DNA of 64,000 nt from Linanthus parryae (taxonomy: Eukaryota > Streptophyta > Magnoliopsida > Ericales > Polemoniaceae). The position numbers and the translations under genes were made by a program. This document shows, piece after piece, positions 24,223 to 36,140 of this stretch. The notes beneath the pieces were generated by a model. That model was not told where the DNA came from. It searched no databases and saw only the letters and a program-made list of their open reading frames with translations. The number at the start of each line of letters is the position of its first letter. The stretch's first letter is position 1. The stretch lies in the NCBI GenBank assembly GCA_023055425.1, contig JALGPY010000003.1:49771891-49835890 (forward strand), given 5' to 3'.

Positions 24223-24816
24223 TGTAGGGAGATTAAGCAGAGCGATGGAGTAGCACCATAGCATGATTTGGGACACCACTTACCCAATAGGTCAACCTTA
24301 TGAGTTAGGGCCCAAATCATACTATATTAACCATGAACCTCATGTCCACCATCCCGAAGTGGGACAAACTGCTCCCACATGATAGCCAACAATCTCCCCC
24401 TTCATGTGTGAGCCCTTCAACATGCTCCCCCTCGCCCGGAAGCATTCGCCGAATTTCTAGGAATCGCCTTTGTGAGAGTGCATCGGACCACCATCTGCGA
24501 GACCACCTGCTGGAGCAACACAGGAATTTGACCGTCTGCAGGAAATCCTAGTCCACCATTCATGGAAGACCCATCCATGAGAACACCGCACATCTCACCC
24601 TTGATTCACCACGGCAGCGCGCACGAACCATCGGCTCTGATACCACTTGTAGGGAGATTAAGCACCGCGAGGGAGTAGCCCCATAAAATGATTTTGGACA
24701 CCCACTTACCCAAAAGGTCAACCTTATGAGTTAGGGCCCAAATCATACTATATTAACCATGAACATCATGTCCGCCATCCGATGTGGGTTAAACTGCTCC
24801 CACATGATAGCCAACA
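24223..24816 (-). mobile_element. TRIM (miniature LTR retrotransposon), 594 bp
   Basis: Two 169-bp LTRs (24223-24391, 24648-24816) begin TGTAGGGAGATTAAGC and end GCCAACA. GTGAA is duplicated on both sides (24218-24222, 24817-24821). On the minus strand a primer site TGGTATCAGAGCC (24633-24645) lies just inside one LTR. A purine tract (GAAGGGGGAGAT) abuts the other. The 256-bp internal region has no gene. All hallmarks of a TRIM are present. Confidence 0.92.
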
Positions 24817-24821
24817 GTGAA

Positions 24822-25651
24822 CCCTGAAGCGATTCTAGAAGAGGTTCAAGAAGCCTGGATCCCTTTCGTGTGATCGCTCATTCTTGCTCGTGCATCCTTC
24901 TCCGAAGATTTCTGTTGTTTTGTTGCCACTTGATTTTTGTAACCTCTATGGAGGCCTTTTGTACGCATTACCACTTATGAATGATAAGCTTTTATGATTC
25001 CTTCTAGACATTATCCCGAATATTTTTCTTTTTGTTACCATCCGCGAGAAGTGGGCTTACACTGTAGACTGCGAACGAGTTTCAACATACTATGTCTGCG
25101 ATAGGCTTTACAAATATTACAATTGTAATAGCCTTTAGTTTTTGTCATCTAACTGTGAATGGGATTTGGGTGACATTGTTGTGATGGTCTTTTTAGCTTT
25201 TACCATTACCTGTGAATGGATTTTGGGATCATGGGTGCGATTTTTTTTTTAGCTTTTACCATTAACTGTAAATGGGTTTTTGGACGCCATAGTTGTGATG
25301 AACTTTTTTAGCTCATACCATTAACTGTAAATGGGTTTTACCATTGCCATAGTTGGACTTTTAGCTTTGCCATTAAATTATGAATGGACTTTATTATTGC
25401 CACCTCGTCAGGTGGCCTTATTGTTGTCGCTTTAGTAGACAATCTTATTATTGACATTAATTATGAATCGACTTGGACCATTGCTCTTTACTATGAATAG
25501 TTTTAGCGTTGTAATTTATCACAATGGGCTTGATGCTATGCTCTACAACAGGTCTGATGCCATGCTATGATGGGTTTGGCGCCATGCACTACGATGGCTC
25601 AAGTGCCATATGATGTGATGGGCTTGGTACCATGTGCTGTGATGGGCTTAG
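24822..25651 (+). repeat. Degenerate short-repeat tract of the old Tat-like remnant
   Basis: From about 25080 the motif TTACCATTAACTGTAAATGG and variants recur about every 60 bp, then give way to GCCATGTGCTGTGATGGGCTTGGT repeats. The tract resumes at 27043 after a solo LTR. Its place, between the antisense gene and the expected pol, matches the hairpin repeat array at 60480-61790 in the younger element. Confidence 0.65.
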
Positions 25652-27037
25652 TGTTGGGATAGATGCCCTAGAGGAAATATTATTTAGTATGAACGTTAAT
25701 ATTCATTGTATTACTTATGGAGATATTTAATATAATGAAGTCCTTAGATTGCAAATGTGTTGTTTATCTTAAATATCCCTAGTCAATTATACTTATTAAC
25801 AGGACGATCAACTATAGACTAGTATGGGGTTGGATTGATACGGAGATATCGTGATCCAACACATGGGTATGCATTAAGGGTAATAGCATACTGGATTGAC
25901 CCGCAACGAGGAGGCTACATACATGTTTTGTAAAGTCACAAGTGCTTCTCGTAATGACAACAATACTGTCATTCTTAGACTTGAAGTCACTAGATCCTCT
26001 AGTTGTGGAATATTGTGTTTTGATATCGTTAAACGCTACACCGTGACTGGGTAGCAATAAAGGCGCTTATCGGACACAATAGGAAGCAAGCTTAGAGATG
26101 GTAGTGATGTAGATAGAATTTGTCCCTCCCACATAACAGGAGCAAATGTCCACGACCACTCGAGGGATTGTGCTTATAGAATGTCTGGCCAGACTCAGAT
26201 AAATCAGTATAGCATTTTGATGTTATCTGCATGGATAAGAGTATTCTCAGGATCGAGCAACTATGGATTGGATATACGAGTGTGACTTGTATGTCTCATG
26301 TAGAGACGAAGGTATGAGACAATACTTGCACAAATTTTGTCAAAGTAATGACTATTTCTATTTAGTTGGGTAGCATGGATGTGTTGCTAGACACCATATT
26401 AGTAATCGTTACTACCAACTAAGTTAAAACCTATGGGGTCACAAGCCATATTGATTAAACTATACTTGTGAATTAATTAATATGATTAATTAAATATAAG
26501 GATCAATACGCAATTACTTGCAAACTTAGTAGGACTAATTTGCAAGTTGGACTAATCCGTGTATGGACAGGATTAGGAGAGGGGCCTTTATGTAGTTAGC
26601 AAGGAGTTGTTAGACTATATAAAGGACACTCTATCTTATTTTCTCACTAATGCTCATAACATACATTGAGTGAGAGAGAACAAATCAAGGAGAGAGAGCA
26701 AGACAAGAGGCCGAACCCGACCCCTTGTCCCCCCTACCTGTCGGCCACCAAGAGAGGCCAAGCCTCTTCTTGGTTCGTTTGTTTGCGTGATTCTTCTTCC
26801 TTCTTTCACCGGTTGCTAGCACAAGACGTGGAGGAATCTAGATCTGGATCGTAGGCGTGGACTAGCTGTAGAGACGCAAACAACATTTTGCGTTTCAAGT
26901 CATCACAGGAGACAAACAAGGTAATTGCTACTAGAACATTCACTATCGTTATGATGTCTCATCCTGTGATCCTTGGAGGGTCTTGTGCGAATCTTAATTG
27001 TCGTTTTTCAGGTGCGTAATCCATTACAAAAACCTAA
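25652..27037 (+). mobile_element. Solo LTR, same family as 20341-21754, plus orientation
   Basis: 1,386 bp starting TGTTGGGATAGATGCCCTAG, flanked by CTTAG (25647-25651 and 27038-27042). Long stretches match the reverse complement of 20341-21754, with clear divergence. Its last bases (..AACCTAA) differ from the expected CCAACA. Confidence 0.85.
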
Positions 27038-27042
27038 CTTAG

Positions 27043-27240
27043 GCCATGTGTTGGGATGAGCTTAGTGCCATGTGCTGTGATGGGCTTGGTGTCATGTACC
27101 ACGATGGACTTTATTGCCAAAAATGCGAATGGATTTTCATTATTGTTTCCTTTTCAAAAGATTGCCTTACTTTTCGTCATAGAAGTCACCTTTAGACAAA
27201 TAGAAGATTTCTTTAATGTCTCCCAACAATTAGAGATTTG
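27043..27240 (+). other. End of the old Tat-like repeat tract
   Basis: Contains the last GCCATGTGCTGTGATGGGCT repeats, then about 130 bp of unassigned sequence up to the LINE junction. No LTR matching 6002-6632 is present here. Confidence 0.5.
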
Positions 27241-27245
27241 AGATT

Positions 27246-28798
27246 TGGGTTATGTGGGCAATCAATTACTTGCGTAAATAATAGAGCAGATGGAAGGAAT
27301 ATTACCAAGCGGATTGATTGAGCCCTCGCCACAGATAGTTTGGTTGAGCTTTTTAGTAGGGTGAGAGTGATCCATCTCGTTGCATACACGTCGGATCATG
27401 TTCTAATCGAAGTGATTGTAGGTACGAAGAATATGGGGAGCTGTAGAGTGAAAAGGAGATTTCAACTCCATGCTGTATGGATTTAAGACGAAGACTGCCA
27501 GAGAGTTGTTAACAGAAGTTGGGATCAGTCCGAGGTGAGAACAACATAGAAATCAGAAGCAGTTGCGGACAAGATGTCCGTGTGAAATGTCGAAGTTTTC
27601 AGTAGTATTCAACATCTGTCAGAGATTCGGGTGAGAGTTACAATACTTGGTTCAGGACGACAAACAGGGCCTGTGGTGGCCGAGACTAAAAGCTGCAAGA
27701 TGAGATAGCAAAACTACTAGAACAAGAGGATATTATGTGGCGAAAACGGTTGATGATGCTTTAATGAAAAAAATGGAGACAAGAAAACAAAGTTTTTCAA
27801 AGAAAATCTATATTCGTCACGCTCAGAATACCATTAATGGGATCGAAAATCAGGATGAGGTGCGGATGAGATGGTAATAGTCTTCGAGAACTATTTTGCG
27901 GATATATTTTGGTCAATAGAGCCCTCCCAAGAAGCCATGGTACCAATCATGGGACCGATTGAGGAGTTGCTTAGTCTTAAGAATAGAGTGATGCTATACA
28001 ACCTCTTCATGACCGAGTTAGTATGATTTGCTTTGAAGGGTATGGCGCCTGAAAAGGCTCCGTGGCCGGACGAATTTCCTCCACCGTGTTATCAGAAATT
28101 ATGGCCTAAAATAGGTCAATAAGTGACCGAGGTTTGCATCAGGGTGCTGAATGGAAATGGGGATGTTAGCGCTTTCAATCACACCCTCATAGCTTTGATA
28201 CCGAAGGTGAAGTGCGTAAAGGGAATAATTTCCTTCCTATTTTTCTTTTACTATCTATAAGATGATCACTAAAACATTGGAAAATAGGCTAAATACAATG
28301 TTATCTTAGTTGATTTCTGAGAACCAGAGCGCCTTCGTACCTGGGCGTCTGATTAGTGACAAGATCGTGGCTGCTTTTGTGCTTTTACACTCCATGAAGA
28401 AAGGAAGGGTCAGTTATTTGGCGCTAAAGCTTGATATGAGAAATGCGTACGACCGGGTTGAGTGGGGACTTCCATGAGCAGTTATGAATAGAATGAGGTT
28501 TGACGTTAAATGGATTAATGTGGTTACAAGCTACATCTCCTCAGCAACTTACAATATTTTCATTAACGACAAGGTGGAAGGGAAGGTTATACCTGAACGT
28601 GGCCTTTTCTAGAGGTGCCCTTTGTCACCGTATTTGTTTTTTGTTGGTGAGTGAGACTCTATACAGATGCCTTACCGTAGCTCTTCAGGAGGGCACTACC
28701 TCTCGCACGACAACATCTAGGAGTGGGCCGGTCGTGTCCCACTTGTTCTTTGTAGACGATAGCCTCATCTTCACAAGAGCTACTGTAAGTGAGGTTAC
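27246..28798 (+). pseudogene. LINE, piece 3: end of endonuclease and reverse transcriptase core
   Basis: Begins with DLGYVGNQ and NNRADGRN, then RIDRALATDSLVELF and SDHVLIEV, the C-terminal end of the LINE endonuclease. The reverse transcriptase follows: KAPWPDEFPP (usual KAPGPDGF), FNHTLIALIPK, and LSPYLFF before the catalytic FVDDSLIFTRAT at about 28750-28785. Many stops and frameshifts are present. The frame stops at EVT (28798) inside a 5-bp duplication and resumes at 40703 with NLLKLLQIYEISSGQS, the next block of the same domain. Confidence 0.85.
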
Positions 28799-29453
28799 TG
28801 ATAACCCCGTTTACGGTGTTATATTTACACTTGAAAGCTTACCATTTTGTGTGATTCCGGGCAAATACATGAGAAATAATGTATGATATTGAAGTGTTTG
28901 AGTAATTGAGCTTATTGTGCTTAAATTGATAATCCGGGCGGATCTCGCATTATTATATGTTATTTTGTCACGTTTGATCAAACGGGTGTGTTTCGTGTTG
29001 TTTTGACATGAAACGGAACTCGTGAGATTAAGCGGAAAGGGGAAACGAACTTCGGAAGTCGAGAATAAGCTTGAAAGATTGGCGAACAAAGTAGAGAAGG
29101 GTAGGTGGTTGCTATTTCAGTAAATTTGGGAAAAAACCACTTGGCTCCCCCTTTCACTAGCAACCATAACATTCACTTACACACTACCTACAAATACAAA
29201 CACCACAGCTACTCAAACTACCTACAACCTTCAATCATTTCACCCACAAACCAAACAGTTCAGCCTTTACCCAATTCATGAACAAACAAAACACAGTACG
29301 TAACCTCCCACACCATCAACTTCACCATTCCCCTCCATCACAACCACCATAACCATCTTCATAAACCAATCTTCACCTATTCAAACTTGTTAACTACCTA
29401 AACAAATCAGACCACAAACCCACGCAACACCTCTGCCAATTTAACAAACGAAC

Positions 29454-29908
29454 CAGGGGCGGAGCCATGTAGGGGCACGGGGGGGCACGTGCCCCCCTGA
29501 CTCCCCCGGAAACACTGGGATACCCCTATATTTTTAGTCTTTTTTAGTTGTTTCTGTATTGAATATATACGCGTGCCCCCCCATACACGACACTGTTAGT
29601 ACTTTGGTCCAGTGGTTAGGGGTTTTTCTTTTACACCATAGGTCCTGGGTTCAATTCTTGGCAAGAGCATATATATTTTTGGACAAAAAAGGAGTTCCAC
29701 TTCTTGGTAAAAGCATTTTTTTGCACAAAAAATGCATCACCTAATTAATATACACAATTAACCCTTTAATTTTTCATAAACACACAAAAAATCATAGTAT
29801 TTATTACACTAGCATAATTTTTTATTCATTCAAAATCTATACCCTCTCTTTCAAAAAAAAAAGAAAAAATTGTGCCCCCCCTTCACCAAAATCCTGGCTC
29901 CGCCACTG
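29454..29908. mobile_element. hAT-like MITE, 455 bp, with tRNA-like promoter boxes
   Basis: Inverted ends CAGGGGCGGAGCC and GGCTCCGCCACTG are flanked by an exact 8-bp duplication AAACGAAC (29446-29453, 29909-29916), the size produced by hAT transposases. No reading frame of note. Internally, TGGTCCAGTGG (29605-29615) and GGTTCAATTC (29648-29657) resemble the A and B boxes of RNA polymerase III promoters. Confidence 0.85.
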
Positions 29909-30827
29909 AAACGAACCCAGACCCATTCACCATAACACCGAAGCCACAACCACTGAACTTCAACCCAATCGCAACCGAAGAGAAAACCCACCTTAAACTC
30001 AGCCAATTCCTCCACCTCCACTGCCAATTACCAGCCTTCACAGTAACCAATCCAATCCACCTCTGACCTCCATGAAACACCGATACAAAACCCCCTGAAC
30101 CCAGCAGCCATGGCTGTCAAATTAACCCAATAAATCCACCACAAACAGAGACAATCTGAGCATCGATCAAAACCCAGAAGAAGCCAAGACCTGTAGCAAG
30201 TTCCAGGGCAGATCAGATCCAGAAGATCGGAGGAGAAGAGAGACCCAACAGCAGCGAACAAGAAGAAGCCAATCAAAGCTCAGGAGAAACTACAAGAAAC
30301 AAAGCACAAGGATGAACAGAGGAAGAAGAACAGAGCATCCATCTCCAGCTTCAGGGTCTGGATGTCGCACGAAATCCTCCGACACTTAGAGAAAATCTGA
30401 GCCTCTATTTCGGGCCGAAATAAAACCACCCGTCTGTTAGGGATTTTCGATTTGATTTCGTACGAAATCAAAATATTTCGTGCGAAATAGCAAGCAGGCG
30501 ACGATTTTGGTGGCTGGGGCAGAAGTGAAATAAAGAGAAGTTAATAAGAAGAAAAAGGAACCGGGGTTCTCTCTTTGTTATAAAAGCCCAAGGATTTGTT
30601 GATGAAAAAAGCCAAGGTTGGGGGGTCAAAGTGTAAAACTAATAAGTCTACACCAAGTGATGTACGGGACTTGTATTAGAAAAAAAGGGGTCTGATTGTT
30701 CGAGTATTCTACATCACACTGCAGAGAAGAGAGGACGAGGACGAAGATGAAGAAGACGGAGGCTTAGCTCCGGATTGCGAGTTTGATTTCTTTTTCTTCT
30801 CTTTTCATCAATTGTATGGAAGAACTT

Positions 30828-32125
30828 TGAAAGTGTGAGTGTGCAGATGGTAATGCAGCTAATATACTTTAGAAGGGGGAGGGGGTTGAATAGAGTATGC
30901 CAACTACTTGCAAAGATTGCTAGGATGAAAAGATCTTGTGAAAACTAGTGAAGTTCAAGGCCTTGAAAACAAGTTCAAGCCCTTGGAATGAAGTACAGTT
31001 TGGAAAGATCAGTCAAGTCCTTTTCAAGGTCTTGAAAAGAGTTTCAAACCCTTGAAAGCAAACAAGTTTGAATGCTGTGAAATGCTGAGTAAGTAAAGAA
31101 AATATAAGTGCAAGAGACGCAGGATTTATAGAGTTCAGTACACTTGGACCTACGTCTCTACCTCAGGGATCTTCTCCCTGCAGGATTTTCAACACAATTC
31201 TTATTAATCAAAAGCTAATCCCTAGATCTCAAGCACAGAGAGATGCCTTACTTTGTTACAGCTTGTGGTTCTTCCTAACCTATCTAGTACCTTCTCTAGC
31301 TAACTGATTAACTAAGAATTCTCTATTGTTCATCTTGAACAATCCTTGAGAAAAAATATAGAGATATTACATAAATGATCTACCAATAAAGCACAATACA
31401 GAAGAACACTTAGAGTGTAGAAACTGCAGTAAAGTATGCAGTGATCTTCTGTGAATGGATTGTGAGATTGATGAACTTCTTTGATGCTTGTCAATCCAGA
31501 ACTTTTTCTCTCTTTTTGTCCGTTGAGTGTTGTGTCATGTTGCTTCTGAAATGAGCTCTATTTAAACTTCAAACAGCTCTGCATATTTTCCCCGATTTTC
31601 AGCAACAGATCTCCTATTTTGTAGGCAACAAACTTTGACTCTTTGACAATCTTCTCCAATGGTTAAGTGATCACAATCTTCAGAGATAATGTCTTTATCT
31701 TGAATTTGAATATGTTGAGAAGTTTTCAAGCCATTTAGATCAAACACATAATCATCTTCTCAATTATTTCCTTTCTTGCACAAGTTAGATTAGGAAATAA
31801 TCTCTGCAAACTAGGAAATAAAATTCCCTGCAAAAACATAGTCAAACAGATGATATTCTATGTTCAAACAAGTTAGAATAATTTGTCTTTCATAATCAAA
31901 TAACAGTAACGCAATCATATATAGGAGATATATGGAATCAACTTAGAAGAGTTTACAGAAAACTCCCCCTGAGAATGTTCACACATGTTAAGCAGTTTCA
32001 AGGCTTTGAATCCAGTTTCAAGGCCTTGAAAATAGCCCTATGAGAACTGATTCAAGGATTTGAAAGCTGGTTCAAGGCCTTGAAATAGTTAGACTATTCC
32101 AAGCCTTGCACAACCTGATCTTACA
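30828..32125 (-). repeat. Copia 3' LTR (left)
   Basis: 1,298 bp, TGAAAGTGTGAG to ..GATCTTACA as read on plus. Contains several copies of the palindrome TTTCAAGGCCTTGAAA and variants. Confidence 0.92.
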
Positions 32126-32239
32126 ATTTCCCCTTGATGAAAGACAAAACCAAATTATGTTTGTTCCTTAGTCTCTGCAAAAAAAATACTGATTAGTTCA
32201 CAATTCATAATGACACAGTGATTCAAAAAAGATCCAACT

Positions 32240-33136
32240 TATTTAATTCACCACCAGAAAATAAAAAAATTTAGCAAATAGCAAATAACTCCTAAGAATA
32301 AAACCTAAAATCCTAGAATTTCTCCCCTTTCTGACTTTCATAAAAAAAGATAGAGATGATGTTGGATCAAGTGTCTGGAAAATTTGAAAAAGAAATCTTA
32401 ACAACTTACGAAAAAGAATGGGGAAGAAAGAACAGGTCAGATTAAGGGTCTTTATCTCCATCTTGATCTCCTTTTTCTTCCTCACTGTCTTCATTGTTGG
32501 CTTGAACTTCTTGGTGAAACCACATCGAGTTCCTCAATGAAGGAACTGATCTTCTCAATAACACTATTGAATAAGAATGTGAGTCCTTCCAAAGCTTTTC
32601 TTCCATGCCAGTTTCTTCTTTACAACCATCCTTCTCTGCTGACTAGAGGAAATTTTGTGATCCTTCTTTCCTGTTTTTGAAGCTTCTAAAGACTGGGACA
32701 GATCCTTCTCATGTCTCCACTTGTTGGATATGGAGTACACTCCATAGGATCCTGCAGTAGTGTCTTAGTCTGAGTCTTGAATGAGGATTTCTTTTCCTTT
32801 TCCTTTGACCTCTGTAACTGACTTTTTCTTGTCTCTCCTAGGGCTTCCAATATGGATTCCCTTCTGCTTTTATTGTGTAGATACCATAGCCTGTTTCTTC
32901 TTTGCTGGAAACTGGTACTTTTTCACCATCTTCTTGGGTGGTGAAGATTCTTGTTCTTCATCAGTAAAGCTCTTTGAATCAGAGTCTTCACTAATTGTTA
33001 GAACCTTTTCTTCAGCCATCTTTCTCTTCTTCTTAGAACTAGGTTTTGATCCTCGTGCTATCTTGATTATGTCTGAAGTTCTCCTTGTGCTCATTAGGGT
33101 TTCGAAGAAGAATAGAGAGAGGCAGGAATGATACAC
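32240..33136 (-). pseudogene. Extra 3' frame of the SIRE-type element (env-like position)
   Basis: Between RNase H and the 3' LTR, the minus strand starts near 33091 with MSTRRTSDIIKIARGSKPS and a Lys/Ser/Glu-rich stretch. Fragments continue to about 32243. SIRE-lineage Copia elements carry an additional gene here, usually called envelope-like. The position fits. The residues seen are low-complexity and I cannot assign a membrane segment, so homology is inferred from place only. Confidence 0.45.
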
Positions 33137-33677
33137 AAAGAAGAGAAGAGAAGAATATAAATGCTAAAAGAGTTTGAGTTTCAAAAGAAAACTAGAATAT
33201 ATCTCTGATCTGAAAAGATCTGTAATAATCAGAGAAAATTCAAATCTTTTAGGCCATTGGATATAAAGTGTTGTAATACTAGTTTTGGCCTAAAACGTGT
33301 TTTTGAAAAAGGTAGGGGCTATATTGAGCAAATATCTACAGAGAGATCACCCAATACAGAATTATCCAAGTTTATTGACTATTAGTATAGCAGACTTATT
33401 TTCAAGGCTTTGAAAAGGTTTTCAAGGTATTAAAATGCTGTAATACTGCAACAGATAAAATCAAAGCTTTGAGATGATTTTCAAGGCTTTGAAAATCAAT
33501 TCAAACCTTTGAAAACATATACAACTTACCTTTCTTACCTGGTGCTCCCCCTAAACCAATGCATCTTTATTTAGCATTCCCAATTCCAATCTTAGAGCTG
33601 AGAATCTTTCACCTGCTAATGGTTTAGTGAAGATATCTGCAATTTGCATGTTAGTGGCAACAAATTTAAGAACAATA

Positions 33678-34999
33678 TCACCTTTCCATTAGCTGTTGAG
33701 CAATCCATAGTACTTGTGAACAACATGCTCCTGCAGCTATATATTCAGCTTCAGCTGTTGATAGAGCGACTGAATTCTGTTTCTTGGAATGCCAACTGAT
33801 CAAGGATGATCCAATAAATTGGCAAGTTCCTGAAGTGCTTTTCCTATCAACTTTGTAACCTGAAAAGTCAGCATCTGAAAATCCATGCAATGAGAAGTTA
33901 GAATTTCTTGGATACCAAAGATATCTGAATATTCTCTTCACAGCAGTCAAGTGTGATTCTTTTGGATCAGCTTGAAATCTAGCACACATGCATACGCTAA
34001 ACATGATATCTGGTCTGCTTGCTGTGAGATAGAGTAATGATCTAATCATACCTCTATACTCTTTCTATCAACACTCTTACCATATTCATCCTTGTCTAAG
34101 GAAAGTGTAGAAGTCATAGGAGTCTTTGGCTTCCTTACATTGAGCCATGCTATATTTGCTTAACAAGTCCCTTGTGTATTTGCTTTGATGCAGAATATGC
34201 TCTTCTTCAATTGATGTATTTGAAGTCCTAGGAAGAAGTTCAGCTCTCCCATCATGCTCATTTCAAATTCCCTGCTCATAAGACTTGAGAATTTTCTGCA
34301 CAATTGATCATTAGTAGCTCCAAACAAGATATCATCAACATAGATCTGAACAACAAGCAAATCTTTCTCCTGAGTCTTTATGAAAAGAGTCTTGTCTACT
34401 AGTCCTCTTTTGAAATCATTTTCAAGCAAAATTTTGACAATCTTTCATACCAAGCTCTTGGAGCTTATTTTAAACCATAAAGAGCTTTGTCAAGTTTGTA
34501 AACATGATCTGGAAACTTGTCATTTTCAAAACCAGGAGGTTGTGCTACATAAACTTCTTCTTGTAAGTAGCCATTCAAGAAAGCACACTTCACATCCATT
34601 TGAAATAATTTCATGTTCTTGTGAGATGCAAAAGCAAGTAAAATTCTAATTGCTTCTAACATGGCAACTGGAGAAAAAAATTCCTCATAATCAATACCTT
34701 CTTATTGGTTGTAACCTTGAGTAACTAACCTTGATTTGTTTCTGATCACTTTGCCACTTTCATCCAACTTATTTATGAACACCCATCTGGTACCAATGAC
34801 AGACTAGCTTTTAGGTGGAGGAACCAGGTTCTAAACCTTATTCATTTCAAACTCATTGAGTTCAATTTGCATAGGAATGATCCAGTCTGTTTCTTGTAAT
34901 GCTTCTTTCACAGTTTTTGGTTCTACAAGAGAAATAAAAACATTAAAAGCACATAAGTTCTTCAACTGTGATCTAATTTGTGTACCAGTGGTTGGATCT
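33678..34999 (-). pseudogene. Copia reverse transcriptase and RNase H, broken
   Basis: Reverse transcriptase blocks include [37 protein letters not shown], and the catalytic QIYVDDILFGATN (YVDD) at about 34345. FEMSMMGELNFFLGLQI follows. RNase H contains SRPDIMFSVCMCARFQ, DADFSGYKVDRKSTSGTCQF and TAEAEYIAA, with acidic residues in place. The domains sit in several frames (34662-34465, 34429-34160, 34049-33678) with stops in between. Confidence 0.88.
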
Positions 35000-35025
35000 G
35001 AAATGATATTATCAACTGGATGATA

Positions 35026-36134
35026 TCAGAGATATTTGAATCTCTTTCTTGGAGACCAAGGTTCAGGTTTTCCATAGATCTTCTCTGGTCTTGAAGTAGT
35101 GGCTTTTGTCACTTGTATCCTTTTGATCATCTTTTTCAAAACTTTGAGGCTTATTTTCAAGGCTTTGAGCACCATTTTCAAGGTCTTGAAAATGTATTCT
35201 GTTTTCTTCTGAGCCTTTCTTGAATCCCAGTGGATTCTCAGTCTCTTCCTCTGATTCATGCTTGTTCAAATTCAAGTCTGCAAAACTTTCACTCAAAGAA
35301 CCATCATAACTTTCATCAAAATAACATGAATGCTTTCTTCAACCAGTTTGGTTCTTTTACTGTAAACTCTATAAGCTTTTCTATTCAGAGAGTAACCAAG
35401 AAAGATACCTTCATCACTTCTTGCATCAAACTTACCAACATTGTCTTTTCCAATGTTATGGACAAAGCATGTACAATTAAAGGGCATGAAGTATGAAATA
35501 TTTGGCTTCCTCCCTTTGAATAGTTCATAGGGGGTCTTCTTCAGAATAGGTCTGATCAAGCACCTGTTCAGTATATAGTTTGTTGTAATCACAACTTCTG
35601 TCCAATAATGTTTTGGCAACTTGTTTTCAAGAAGCATTGTTCTTGACATATCTTCAAGAGTCATGTTCTTTCTTTCAACAACACCATTCTGTTGAGGAGT
35701 TCTTGGAGAAGAAAAGTTGTTAGAGATACCATGTCTATCACAGAACAAATCAAATTCTAATTGATCAAATTCTCTACCATGATCACTTCTAATTGAAGCT
35801 ACATGTAGGTTTTTCATAGTTGAAGTTCTTTGGAAAGCTTTGAAAATTCAGAGAGGGCTCAAAATTTTTCTTTGAGAAACATAACCTAAGTATATTTAGA
35901 AAAATCATCTACAACAACTATCATATACCTTTTACCTTTTGGAGTAGGAGTTCTCATAGGACGACAGAGATCCATATGAAGCAGTTCAATGGGTCTAGTT
36001 TTACTTACAAACTTCTTTGGCTTAAAAGAGCTTCTGGTCTGCTTGTCCTGAGCACAAGCTTTGCACAATTCATCTTCTTTGAACTTGATGGATGGCAATC
36101 CTCTTACCAGGTTTTTGGAAATCAACTTGTTCAA
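35026..36134 (-). pseudogene. Copia integrase, broken
   Basis: The frame after the pre-integrase motif carries GLPSIKFKEDELCKACAQDK (the CxxC of the zinc-binding end) and PIELLHMDLCRPM with the first catalytic Asp. After a gap, SDHGREFDQ carries the second Asp and TPQQNGVVERKN the Glu. The C-terminal GKFDARSDEGIFLGYS block is typical of Copia integrase. At least two frameshifts occur (near 35885 and 35295). The linker before reverse transcriptase (35026-35296) is rewritten by palindromic repeats (FQDLENG, QSLEN, QSFEK). Confidence 0.85.
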
Positions 36135-36140
36135 AGTATG

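Larger units (their letters stand above)
6002..27240 (-). mobile_element. Old Tat-like Ty3/gypsy remnant containing nested insertions
   Basis: The order of parts matches the better preserved element at 53511-64000. There is a left LTR-like end (about 6002-6632), a polypyrimidine tract (a polypurine tract on minus, 6633-6650), a decayed plus-strand plant-mobile-domain-like gene (about 7240-22960), a TATA-led spacer, and a tract of degenerate short repeats (about 25080-27230). No pol gene and no second LTR can be found, so the internal 5' part is missing. AGATT occurs at both junctions (5997-6001, 27241-27245) and LINE sequence continues across them, which supports an insertion. Exact ends remain uncertain, because the expected LTR terminus is not seen on the right. 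Confidence 0.6.

Noticed and set aside
29605..29657. A tRNA gene
   Set aside because: Only A- and B-box-like motifs are visible; no acceptor stem or cloverleaf can be drawn.
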